The notes under the pieces were generated by a model that was given only the letters and a program-made list of their open reading frames with translations, searched no databases and was not told the origin of the DNA. A stretch of 64,000 bases of DNA from Haliclona indistincta (Eukaryota; Porifera; Demospongiae; Haplosclerida; Chalinidae). Numbering within the stretch: the stretch's first letter is position 1; every line of letters starts with the position of its first letter. Below are positions 30,901 to 41,130 of the stretch, one piece after another. The translations under genes were made by a program, and so were the position numbers. The stretch lies in assembly GCA_964017065.1 (NCBI GenBank), contig OZ024786.1:8375047-8439046 (forward strand), read 5' to 3'.

Positions 30901-31345
30901 CTTCGGTTACAGTAATGTTTTAGTTGAATTAGCGCGAGAAACAATTTTGGTTTTTTGGGGGAAAATTCCCATTCTACAATTTGGCTGTATTTGAGCTTCA
31001 CTATTTATGACGTCCAATGTGGGTGGTACCAATTATGACGCAAAACGGCGTCATTAGGGGTTAAAGGGTTATGGGCGTCATGAGAACAATGTTTTTATTT
31101 CTAATTTTTTTGTTTTTTTTTACCATTCTATTATTATCACTTTTTTTTTCAATAAGACACAAGGAACCACATACATAAAAAATATCATAATAAAATAATG
31201 GCAAAAAAAATTAAACAAAAAAGTTAAATAGAAAACATTGTTCCAAGGCGTCATGAGAACATTGTTTTTAATCTAATTTTTTGATTTAATTTTTTTTACC
31301 ATTATTATTTTATTATTATTATATATTTTTTCAATAATACATTAG
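27946..31345. repeat. diverged relatives of the hairpin repeat at the array edge
   Basis: Outside the inserted element, this stretch consists of shorter, more diverged copies built on the same hairpin (ATTGTTCCCAGGCGTCATGG type), each followed by A/T tracts with TACCATTATT. The hairpins recur about every 150-180 bp, suggesting the ancestral monomer from which the 733-bp unit was assembled. One diverged copy of the GC-rich core lies at about 30790-30990. It continues into sequence not present in the array, including GGCGTCATTAGGGGTTAAAG near 31050. A 72-codon ORF over the core (30776-30994) is most likely incidental. Confidence 0.85.
28257..29895. mobile_element. TIR element, TGTGACC family, copy 2 (1.64 kb)
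   Basis: The termini are perfect 36-bp inverted repeats beginning TGTGACCCGATTTTGGAAAA and continuing through CCCGGAATGTCGCGCA. The left flank ends TAATAAAA and the right flank begins AATAATGG. The uninterrupted relative at about 30400 reads TAATAAAATAATGG, implying a 2-bp AA duplication, the same target context as copy 1. The interior has a (TG)n-rich stretch at about 29115-29215 and no recognisable protein; the 82-codon minus ORF at 28575-28823 has no motif I know. The right portion is homologous to the left portion of copy 1. Confidence 0.88.
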
Positions 31346-32198
31346 GAACCACTGACAAGTGAGTTCAAACTGATCACTCTTCATCATTTTTCTCCAGAAA
31401 CATACACAAGAGAGTGGTTATACTGTGGGACTTAATAGTGTATGTAATGGGGTGGCTGCTGTTTCAACGTTATAGATGTGCTCTTTAGCTAGGGGGATGA
31501 TGAACTGCAATTTGATAGCCTGGGCGTGGTTAGACACAAAGTGGAGCTCAGTAATAAGAGTAGCGGAGAATAAGAGTCAGTCTGTATAGCATTTCCTACA
31601 GTGCCTGCAGTAATAGGACAAAAGTATTTTACGCACGTACAGCTGAGCAATTTTAAATAACTCACAAGCCGTGAATATGGATGACAGTGTCATAGCTCAT
31701 CAAACAATACTTCACAACCTTACGTATAATCTATGAGAAAACAGCAAATAGACAAGCTCGCAAATCAATTTTCACTCACTGTTGGTACTTTCCAATTGCA
31801 TCTCATATGGACGACAGTTTCTTGTTATATTCGTGTAGTCCTTCGCTGTACAGTCTCTCTGCTTCTAGCAAGTTCAGACAACTCATCTCCACCAACTGCA
31901 AACAGAACAAGAAAGTAAAAACGAAGGTTTGTTGAACAAACACTTGCGTCTTATACCAATGAACAGCAAATCTGCTTTTCTCTCTTTCTGCAAAACAAGC
32001 ATTAGTTCTACACTAGTAACGGATCAAACACGAAACCAAAGACATGTCATGAAGTTTCGTTCGAAGTCTCTCCACATTCGATGCACGTTGAACTCAAGTC
32101 ATCTTTGTTGATGGACGAGGAAGAACTCCTTTGCAATTTGGGCAAGTATAGCTGTACGTAGTCCCTGAATTTAGTCTCTTTAGTGGGTCTGAGAAAAT

Positions 32199-32263
<65 letters not shown>

Positions 32264-32358
32264 ACTTTACGGTTGGAATCAGCTCGGTCGCTAGCGAATG
32301 ATCCCACATGATTTCAGTCGTATAAGCACCGTGTGATTCTATGCGAATCGGGTGCAGG
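31346..32358. other. no recognisable gene; ordinary intergenic sequence
   Basis: Unique-looking sequence lies between the hairpin repeats and the MULE. Small ORFs at 31733-31918 and 31929-32111 show no known motif. The only clear structure is the AG microsatellite at 32201-32261. Confidence 0.6.
32201..32261. repeat. (AG)n microsatellite
   Basis: About 30 uninterrupted AG dinucleotides. It produces artificial Ser-Leu ORFs on the minus strand (32047-32480), which should not be annotated. Confidence 0.98.
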
Positions 32359-33032
32359 AATGGTAAAGGGGTATTAGAGACATTTAGATTTACACGTTTT
32401 TGACCTGTACGTGTACGCGTAACGTGTAGATGATCACGTGAGCACCGCCCACTCACGCTACACGGTCGAGCACACGTCAATTTCCCCCGTTCTTAACGTG
32501 TAGGACCCCTTCTACAGGTCGGCCGTTTCCCTGTAGTTCCTGTTGCTCAAGATTCCGTCAGCTCCACGTTTGTTATAGCTAAAAATGTAGCTTGATGCCT
32601 GCTCTATATGTTCGACTAGTTAAAGCGCTGATACGTGCTGTCTGTCACCTGCAGCACTCGACAGAACAGAAGTAACCATAGATTCACTTACCGCTCGCTA
32701 TCCAACTGCACTGCTGGAAGCTCATCTGTGGCAGCAAACTTGTGCTGGCAGTTGTTTATAGCGTTTGAAATCTGTTTCAAGCCATGTCTTGGTGCAAAAC
32801 CTGGAAGTTTGTAGCCGCCTCGCCACAAGTAAAAACCACAACTGTAGAATCTAAATCGCCACTGGAATTTCCCCTGTAACGTGAAACGCGAGTTACAGTT
32901 TACAGGTCACGGCTGTTTTTGGCTAATTGAAATGTGGACATTTAGACACACCCCCTGTAATTTCAAACGTGCATAGCAACACATAGCAACCAACTTCCGG
33001 TCCGTTTTTAAACTGTTCTGTGTGACTTTCAC

Positions 33033-33263
33033 GTGACTGTCCAACCAACGTGGCGAAGACAATCGAGGAGAAGGAAAGCTGCTCTTTCTCTCGGAGCAAA
33101 AAGCGTATCAATAGCTGAAAGTACGGCGGAGTTACAAGTTCAGCGCAAGGGGAAAAGGTCTTACAATAAAAGAAGACATAGCGCAAGATCCTACTTGATC
33201 CAAGACGTCGAAAAGGAACGGAATCAAAGGTTAGCTAGTGTGCTATCAGGTTGTAGTAACTAA
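33033..33263 (+). CDS. small basic ORF inside the N-RAG-type element, unknown
   Basis: A 76-codon plus-strand ORF, rich in Arg/Lys/Ser, starts with ATG and lies between the left terminal region and the 3' end of the RAG1-N-like gene, on the opposite strand. A GT follows a CAG near its end, so it could be a first exon, but no partner exon was found. I recognise no domain. It may be a second element gene or chance. Confidence 0.22.
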   Translation: MTVQPTWRRQSRRRKAALSLGAKSVSIAESTAELQVQRKGKRSYNKRRHSARSYLIQDVEKERNQRLASVLSGCSN

Positions 33264-33386
33264 TAGCTGTAACCTTTTTTCTCCCGCATGATATGGCGCT
33301 TTAAAAGGACAATATTTAGACGTGCGTTAATGTGTTTCCCCAACAATGTTTGACACTTTTTGTGCCTTACTTTGACAATACTAGAC

Positions 33387-34805
33387 TTATGTATGTGCAT
33401 TAAGCGAGTCTTCTTCTCTAGGTCTTTTCTTGTATTGTTTTTGAGCTGGCTGTAAGTCATTCAGCCCTGGTGCTGACTCAAGATTGTGCTCATTAAACAC
33501 GTAGCGTAGCTTTTGAAGTGGGTTGACGATTCCACAATATGTGGTCTCTAGTCGTCCTATATGGGCATGGATAGACTCTGCTCCCTGCTCTCCCATGAGT
33601 CCAGCACCTATCTTCCACCTCTTCATCCACTCCACCACATGGTCTTCCAAGATATGCATCTTGGGTAAGATGGTAGCATTTGGGAAAAACTCTCTATAAC
33701 TGCTCATGAAGGTCTTGATGTCCTTTTCTGTTTGTATAAAGATTAATAATGAAACATGTGGTTTTTAAATTTACCTGAGTTTATCTATTTGTTCATCAGT
33801 GACTGCCCCTCCACTGTAGCCTTTGTAACAGCTACTGTACTGCTTTAGAATGGTTTTAAAGGTAACAGTGACAGAATTTGCATCCTCTAGTAGCCCTATA
33901 CAATGCGTGTTTGCCACGTCAAGGATGCCGGAGCAGATGACATTGATGGATGGTTCCTATGTCACATGTAATAGATTTCTGTAGTGTATTATGTCTTTCG
34001 TTACATGTACCTGAAGCAGCTTATGCACATGGTTCCCTACAAAGGTAGCCCCGTGGTAAGCCTGTCGCTCCACATGCAGGGCACCAAGTGATGTATTCAC
34101 ACTAGCCAGGAAAGGGCCATCTTTTGGTGTTGCCTTCTGAAGAACTTCCTCTGCAGCACTAACTTCCAGGTTCTGTTTATAACATGAAATTATTGTGTTG
34201 AATATTATAACTTGTTCTATTACCTTTCTAGTGACCAGGTGTTGTGTGTTCCTAAACTCTTCCTGCACTTGCCTGAGTGTGACATTTTGGTCTGGTGCTG
34301 GTAATGTGACAATCAAATATGTGGCTATCTGGTTTAACGCTGATGCTCTCGCTTTCAGCTTTAACTGCTCCTCTTTGAGGTGAGCTAGTCTCTGCGCAGT
34401 TGTAATGTACTGATTGTACGTGGCTCAGCAGGCATGGCAGTACCCTCAATATGCTTGCATACCTATAATGGATGCATGATTTAGTAAACCTGTTTTGTTC
34501 TATACTTACAGTGCAATCATCAATGATGTGTTCTGTCCAGTTGAAAAGAGTGATAGAGTGCCTGTACAGGACCCCTTTGGACACAGCAGCCTTCTTTTTA
34601 CGGGTAGCGGCACAACAGGAGTTGCAGAAGTATGCCGGATGGATAGCGGGAGAGTCTAGCTTTACCACCAACCCAAAAGTGGTTTCCAGTGCCTCCTGAT
34701 AACTCAGACAGCTATATTTTGGGTTCCTCCTCCTTGATCTTTCTAATCTGCCCCCACACACTCTGCAGTGTGCACTGAGCTGGTGCATTTCTGCCATTCT
34801 CTTGC
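33387..34805 (-). CDS. spliced protein with RAG1-type N-terminal zinc domain and conserved GEQGAESIH C-terminal module
   Basis: Five exons with short introns: 34805-34510, 34462-34224, 34172-34011, 33956-33775 and 33727-33387 (stop TAA), all GT-AG. From the ATG at 34797 the first exon reads CRVC (C11, C14), IHPAYFCNSC (H53, C58, C61), W87 and H90; the last Cys pair CTVC (C95, C98) is formed across the first splice junction. This spacing (CxxC, IHP-x3-FCxxC, W-x2-H-x4-CxxC) is the pattern of the zinc-binding N-terminal region of vertebrate RAG1. Later exons contain GATFVGNHVHKLLQ, PKMHILEDHVVEWM and GLMGEQGAESIHAHI, a module I recall from uncharacterised invertebrate proteins. Exon 2 is 239 nt and changes frame near 34420, consistent with one lost base. 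The length is about 400 residues after repair. It may have an upstream exon, because an acceptor-like TTGTAG precedes 34805. The RAG1-N call is by motif only. Confidence 0.75.
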
Positions 34806-35589
34806 CTACAATCACCAAATTTGTGTATTTTATAAGCCGTTGTATTACTCGTTACAAAAAAGGTTACACTTCCATTTGTTTATCAATCTCTTTAGTAATG
34901 CTTACTTTAGCAGCAGGTCAATGATATTCACTGTGATCTAAGTACACTTCCGCTCAATCACCTCCTCAAGTACCAGACCACAACAATTCTTCACGATTGT
35001 GATTGCAGCTGTGTTGTTTTTGTGCATGCGCAGTAGTGTATGAATGGTGTTATGGGTGCGCACTACCGCTAGTACTAGTTGTAGTGGTTGTATGAAGTGG
35101 CTAATGGACAATTTTAAGTACTAAGGTAACCAAGTAGCGTGCAGTAGCAACCGCTAGACACTGGTTGTTCTTGTGTGCGCACGCGGCTAGATTAAAGCAA
35201 TACCGTAATAAATTTTTATTGTTTTAATTACAGACTAAATGTCCACAAAAAAACAGCCGTGAGGTTACACGTTACGCGTAAAACGTGTAAATCTAAAAGT
35301 CTCTATTATTACTTTCACATCATCCCATGGACCCCTGTCACGTGATAAGTAGTTTTAACCCTGTTGCATCATTAAAACGCATGGTCCATATCTGTTCGTT
35401 TCTCGGTTCGTTTCACGCGAGTTTCTAAGTGTGTTCCACTACTTCCGCTGCTGTCACAACCTTCTTACGACACGCGTTAGGAGTTCTATGTTATCTGAAG
35501 CTGCCAGATGATTCTTCAGCGCCTAATTGTAGGTTCGTAATTACAATGGTGCAAGCAAACTCGCTCGTGTCTTTAATCATTGTCAAGTT

Positions 35590-38500
35590 TTACAAAACTT
35601 CTGTCATTATAGACTCCTGGCCAGTGAGAAGAGGAAGAGTTTGACACACTGTACCAGTGTCACTATCTACTACACGGTCATAGTGAGTGTTAGTGTGATA
35701 CAGCAACTCCAAGTGTGTATAGGTACACGCACTTCTGTGACAAATTCATCCACTAGGTATGGATATGTCAGATTAGCCTCTGTTGGTAGGATGATGTGCC
35801 ACCTGTACTCCCCAGTTACCAATCTTTGCAGATAGTACACTGGAATTTTTAGATAAGTAGCAGTAGCTTCGATTTCAACATTGGTTCCCCATTCATATGG
35901 CATGAGCATCTTGCGAATGTGTTCATCTATAGTACTGTTGAAGACCTTGTTCTTGAACACCTCTTTGTTCAGGTTAACGAACCGTACCAGCATGTTGCGA
36001 ATCTCGCCATGATGCTCCTCAGTACCTGTCAGCTGGTAGGACACCGCTCTGAATAAACAATTTCCATCGCCTTTAATACGATAGATTGTTCTGGAACTTG
36101 CACTCAACAATTATTCCAGACTTGTTTCTGGCTTGTTGCAACTCTAAAAGTAATACATACATTGTGATGAACCACATAATTTATATCATAATTGTTTTCT
36201 TTACCTTGTCAACCATTGACAGTGAATCAGTAGAATCAATTTCTGTAAAAGGTACATAATAGTATGGTACATCATATGATCATACTACATTCAGGCTTGT
36301 CCCAATTAAAGCCAGCACCAATTTTACCTGTTGTTAAGGCAATTGTTGCCTCTGAGTGACGATGACTTGTGTTACTTTGTAGACAGCGACGTTGAGTGCA
36401 GCATTGCTTCTTGCGTCCTGTACCACCAAATTGCTTTAGGTCTTTGCAGTTAGGGCACTTCCCACAATTTTCACTTTTACAGCCATCACATTCACCACAC
36501 CTTTTCCTTTTTGTTCCTTATCAAGTGGTGCAATACAATGTTATTTTGTACACAATAATTCTTGGTTTACCTGGTCTTGTTTGTTGTGCACTGATTCTCA
36601 TGTTCCTGTACTTCTTCAGTGTTTTCTGTGCAGCCTATACAATACAAATAATATGTATGTCCTACATGCATCAGTCTTTACCTCTCGTAGTGTCTGAGCT
36701 TTTTTTCCTACTCTGTTACTGTAAGCAGCTTTTTTCCTTCCTCGCCTAATCTGCAGTGGTAGTTCTTGAGTATGTTGCAATTTATGACTGATCTTCTTTT
36801 GTCTTGCTAACTTTAGCTCTTTTCTCAACTGTGGTCTAAGGAGTAGGCCTTCGTGTTTAGGTAATTTTGAATTGAAGCTTTTCGTGATCTGTAGCAAGTG
36901 CTGATGTAGATCTTGTAGATCTTCAATATTGTCTTCTGTACTAGAGTAGGTCAAGGTTGTCAGTGTTTTCAGTGTTACTCGAACTTCTTGAGCTATCTTG
37001 TCTGCTGACCTTTTTGTCCTACGTGTTGTATAGAATCAACAATAATGATGTAATAAGCCTTTCCCAATAAGACGATGGAATGTATGGGTGGAGTTAATTA
37101 AACGTGACGTCACTTCCGGAGTACCAAAGCAACTCCACTAGCGGCTGTAATGTATGGGAGTGATTGAGAAAATGGTCGAACTTTGAGCTCACCGTACTCA
37201 AGCTGGGTTTTGATTATTCTTGTTAAATTCGGTTAAGTTTGGGTGCACAAGCCTGGCTATTAATACGAACTAAAATCAGCACGATCGTGCTTGGTTGAAC
37301 GGCAAAACAGCGATGGCAGAAATAGCTGTATAACTGGAAGGAACACGTTACTGAAAGAAGCACAGGTTTGGGGAAGCGCCAACCATATGCGAGCAGTTCC
37401 GCTTTGTCGGTGTAGAGTGTTTAGCGCCGGTAAGCAACGGTATAACAAAGGCAAAGACGAGGATAAGCTTGCTACCGCGTACAGTTGCGCGGTGTGTTGG
37501 TAGTCACGAACAACGGTTGTTTACAGCGGGAAGAACACTAGTACAGCTTGCTACAACGTTAAGCAGAAGTGCAGTAGTGTGCAGCGCCAGCAGTCATTGT
37601 CGTTAGTGAAGTAAAACCAAAATGAGTGATCGCTACAGCATGCATCTATGTACCCTGCAGCGCTGGTTGTCAACGTAGATCACGTGTGAAATTCATAGCA
37701 AAGAATAGCCAAAGTATCGCCAATTACACTAGCGGAGTTTTAAAACTTGTGCCTGAAAGGTGTAAGAGCATGCGCAGTCTAAAGTTCGCCTATTTTAGGC
37801 TATTTTCTCAATCGCTCCCATACATTACAGCCGCTGGGAGGAGCTAAATGGGACTCCGGAAGTGAATAGGCCATTCCTACTAAGAGCCTAAAGAATTTAA
37901 TTAGCGATATTGGCTAGCGTAATTGGCTTCCGGGCTAGCTGGGGTGTGAGATGATTACGTAAGCGCTAAGATTAATACACGAATTTATATGGGGCTTATG
38001 GGAGAGATCGCGATACTTTCGACATCTTTGTAGTGCTCTCCGTAAACTGGACAACCGCGTGGTCTTGCTGCTTGTGTTCCTCTGCCTTCGCTCTGTCGAA
38101 CGCAAAAGACTACGCGTGCACTGGCAACAACGTTTTGGACAAACAGGCGCGCAAAGAAGGCCTACTTGCACTATAGAACAAGCTAACAAAGGACACAGTC
38201 TCCACAGATCAAGTAACCACTGGCAGCAGTACCTGCACGCAGTATACTCTTACAGTATCCAGCGTTACAAAATTGTTTCTCTCTAGAAAAATGCCCAACA
38301 AGCTTGCCATACTTAGCGTAACTTGGGCCTGTTTGCGCGCCCGTTTCTCCAAAACGATGTTGCCAATGCACGCGTAGTCTTTTGCGTTCGACAGAGCGAA
38401 GGTAGAGGAACCCAAGCAGCAAGACCACGTGGCTGTCAAGTTTACGGAGAGCACTACAAAGATGTCGAAAGTATCGCGATCTCTCCCATAAGCCCCATAT

Positions 38501-40987
38501 AAATTCGTGTATTAATGTTAGCGCTTACGTAATCATCTCACACCCCAGTGCTGTGGCCAGCAGAGCGGTGTGCCCACGCATACATTCCACGCATACTTTG
38601 CTCTTACTGGGAGTGGCCTATTCACGTTCATTAACGCTTAATTACATTCTTTAGCCCGTTATTGGGAAAGGCTTATTGTTTGTGTGTGTGTGTGTGTACC
38701 TTTTGTGGAATTTCTTGAAATTGGGTCTCATTCTGTTCTCCATCAGTTTGTCCTCTACTATCCATACCAGCTGTGTCCACTTCTTGTTGTGCTGTGTTGA
38801 CATACTGTTCTATAGCTGCTGTGTCCAAGGTCAAATATGGAGAATTCAAGTACTCTGTTGGGAGACGTCCCCAATACCAGTCTGGATGGAGTCTAAAGAT
38901 GGCAAAGAAATGCTTGCAAGGTATTTTGTGATTTAGCCAGTCCTTGCATGAGCAGGATGGTTCTCCAGAAGTAACACCAAAATCAGTTGTGTGTACAATC
39001 GACCCCTTTCCCTTTACACTGAATCTGCCTTTGTCTTCCAAGCTGCTGACATCTGCATCTGCAATTGCATTGCTTTTAGCTTGTCGGTGCAAACAATGCA
39101 GTATTGTTGCCTTAGGACGTCCTTGAAGGTAGTCAGGTACAATAGCAGGGTTGTACGTACGGTACATGCCGGACTGTTTGAAGTTCTGATAAATGTATTT
39201 GTTGTGCAGAGCAGGAAGGAACTCCTCGATGATGGTAGTCATGATGTCCGAAAGTGTCATGTGTTTTCTTCTCGGCAAGTACTTGTACTTCAGTACACGA
39301 TTTAAAGCCTCTGCACCATTGTTTGTCTCAACTGCACCATGATACGAGGTGTCTCTGTATGCTCTTGCCCATCTCTAGGAAATAACAATGCAACATAATC
39401 ATTATCAAGTATTATTTTGTAGCTATACCTTTGATACACTCAGCCAAGTGTTAGTCACCCACTGTCTTACATTCTCATTACTCTTCCACAGGTTTGATTG
39501 TTTCAGTATTGTCACTGCTTGCTGGAACTGATGGTCAACAGGCATGTGTTCGTCAGAAGAGGATGGAGCCCATGCACATGCTCTTAGCTGACTAAGAAGC
39601 CATTCGGCATCAGAGGTACTCAATCCATGCTTCTTCTCTCTGACCCACCTTTCCCATGCCTGCTCACGATGGAAATCACACAAATATACTGTAGTACCTG
39701 GGAAGGTTGCTTCTAGTGCTGCTATCTCAGCTTCCGAGTAGTCCGTCATAAAATACGTGGGTTGCCAACTTGGATTCCATTTCTTGATGACGTCGAGAGC
39801 CTCTGTCACATGTTCAGTTGATTCCGATTGAACTACAAAATCTGCTACGACGCAATACCCCGAATTTGTTCGTACACTAATAAAAAATAGTGGCAGCTCG
39901 TACCTTGTTGTTTTGTAGGTAGCATCCATTAATGCAATCGTGTTGCCGTATTTTGTCATCAGTTGTTGCTGCCATGGCTCTTGGTGCACCCACAGCAATG
40001 TCGTCTCGGTATGCTCTTCTCTCTCGCTGCTACATGTATACGGTCGGAACAAAAATTTAGCCTCTGGACAAAGAGCCTTCCACTGGTCTACTTTTAATGC
40101 CGCATTCTCTTGATCGATTATTGATAGCTTGAGACTGCTTAGCTCTGTTGACATGATTTCTGACATCGTCTACCATGGGAAAGTAAGACCGATCATTTGG
40201 ATCTGGTGGGTTAGTATGCATTTGGCTGCGCACATGGCTTCTCAGCAAACGCTGCACTACTGTTGGATCAGTAAAGCCAGTTTGAACAAGCTCGTGAATC
40301 TTTATAATAATCTCTGGGTGGATACGCTGGGAAAACCCCATTGCTCCTTTTGTTGGATGGCACATGCATGTGATGTGCCTCTTCAGTTGGGAGCCTTACA
40401 TAGTACATTTGTGTGACCTTGCCTGGATTACCTGCCTCTAGTGCCTGCCGCAATGATTGCATCAGTCCCTCCTTCAGTTTGCGAGCTTGTTTTTGTGACG
40501 TGGTGGGTGTTATTGACGTTATGCTGTAATCGGGATACAAAGTTAACTCTGTGATTTCAACGTGTGCTTTACACCCCTTCTTCTTGCTCCCTTGTAGGCG
40601 TGTTCTGGTGCTCTTTGGTGGTGACGGTTTCTTGTAGAGCTGACCATACTGGCAATCAAGGAGTCTTTTGGAGGCTACACTAAATGGTGCACCAAACTGA
40701 AGTTTATGAGCTCCAAAAGAGTGTGTCCAGTACAGCCGCTATCATGAGATTGCATGTTATGTTATTGTTATTATAATAAATTATTGTACCTTTTTGATCT
40801 GCTTGACATCCGTATCCGAGTTATCTTGGGTCTCATCTTTGGTGCAACTACGGCTGCTCCTTGTACCGAAAGTAGAGACCGTATCACGCTTGTGTGCCTC
40901 AAGAACACTGTTCAAGTCACTGCTGTCTACAGTCCCCTCAAAGTATAACCCTCTTTGGTAAAGGCCTGTTCTCCAAGACGATGTCAT
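35590..40987 (-). CDS. MULE transposase with SWIM, CXXC zinc finger and OTU protease domains (frameshifted)
   Basis: Exons read from the minus strand: 40987-40790 (ATG start, 66 codons), 40738-39429, 39374-38700, about 37019-36682, 36634-36571, 36516-36328, 36242-36205 and 36141-35590. Exon 2 has the MULE core: Asp in MDATYKTTRY (codon about 39926) and Asp in FMTDYSEAE (39743). Exon 3 supplies Glu in GAVETNNGAEALN (39329) and a SWIM finger, CSCKDWLNHKIPCKH. Exon 4 is a basic linker. Exon 6 is a CXXC finger (RCGECDGC...CGKCPNC...KQFGGTG...KQCC), the unmethylated-CpG reader fold of DNMT1/MLL. Exon 8 has an OTU cysteine protease: GDGNCLFRAVSY (Asp, Cys) and LELLYHTNTHYDRV (His). Single-base frame changes occur near 40370, 40125, 36080 and 35715. 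Exon 2 is 1310 nt, exactly two bases over a whole codon number, fitting two 1-nt insertions. The exon 3-4 junction phase is unresolved because a 1.6-kb insert fills that intron. Confidence 0.85.
37054..38675. mobile_element. palindrome-rich TIR element in intron 3 of the MULE gene
   Basis: The ends are perfect 17-bp inverted repeats (TAAGCCTTTCCCAATAA at 37054-37070 and its complement at 38659-38675). The target duplication is not clear because the flanks are themselves palindromic (AAT/ATT). It lies between MULE exons 3 and 4, immediately next to the exon 3 donor. Inside are a second inverted pair (CGGCTGTAATGTATGGGAG at about 37142, complement at about 37813-37832) and the long hairpin 37939-38548, so at least one nested insertion is likely. 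No coding potential was recognised. A (GT)n tract (38676-38699) separates it from exon 3. Confidence 0.7.
37939..38548. repeat. long inverted repeat (~230-bp arms, ~150-bp spacer)
   Basis: The left arm from 37939 (CTGGGGTGTGAGATGATTAC) matches the reverse complement of the right arm ending at 38548 for about 230 bp with only scattered mismatches, for example shared CTTTCGACATCTTTGTAGTG and AACGCAAAAGACTACGCGTG. A transcript across it would fold into a long double strand. It lies within the intron insert of the MULE gene. Confidence 0.88.
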
Positions 40988-41130
40988 GATAGAGCATGTA
41001 GAGTGCTAGTGATGATAGACTAGCAAGCGCCTGCTTTGGATTTCGCGCGCGATTGGCGGTAATCATATTCATGACTTATATCACGTGAGGGGGCATGGAT
41101 GATGTGAAAGTAATAAACCCCAATGGTAAA

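Larger units (their letters stand above)
32375..35305 (-). mobile_element. RAG1-N-like (N-RAG-type) DNA transposon nested in MULE terminal repeat
   Basis: The ends are inverted repeats: GAGACATTTAGATTTACACG from 32377 on the left matches the reverse complement of the right end (to 35303) with one mismatch over about 24 bp, followed by ACGCGTAACGTGTA blocks. TA is present on each side, consistent with a TA target duplication. The insertion lies exactly in the MULE terminal repeat, and joining 32374 to 35306 rebuilds the MULE end. The left 560 bp resembles the short elements at 47295-47910 and 57517-58054. A subterminal inverted pair (CACGGCTGTTTTT at about 32908, and its complement at about 35255) is also present. 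The interior carries a five-exon minus-strand gene with a RAG1-N-type zinc module. No clear DDE catalytic block was recognised, so mobility could depend on a transposase in trans. Confidence 0.82.
32368..41121 (-). mobile_element. MULE DNA transposon with 9-bp TSD, containing nested inserts
   Basis: Both flanks carry the identical 9-mer AATGGTAAA (32359-32367 and 41122-41130), the size typical of MULE insertions. The element starts GGGG on the left and ends CCCC on the right. The terminal inverted repeat reads TTATTACTTTCACATCATCC plus a CACGTGATA block. It is seen at 35306-35352 on the left, displaced from the GGGG end by the nested 32375-35305 element, and at about 41078-41119 on the right. 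One multi-exon minus-strand gene (40987 to 35590) encodes a MULE transposase. Subtracting the nested 2.9-kb element and the 1.6-kb intron insert leaves roughly 4.2 kb. MULE identity rests on both gene content and duplication size. Confidence 0.9.

Noticed and set aside
31050..31075. GGGGTTAAAGGG read as a piggyBac-type TTAA terminus
   Set aside because: No matching inverted end or second TTAA junction was found nearby.
32047..32480. Minus-strand ORFs with a long Ser-Leu run
   Set aside because: They are generated by the (AG)n microsatellite.
36396..36749. 117-codon plus-strand ORF
   Set aside because: It is the shadow of the CXXC-finger exon and neighbouring exons on the minus strand.
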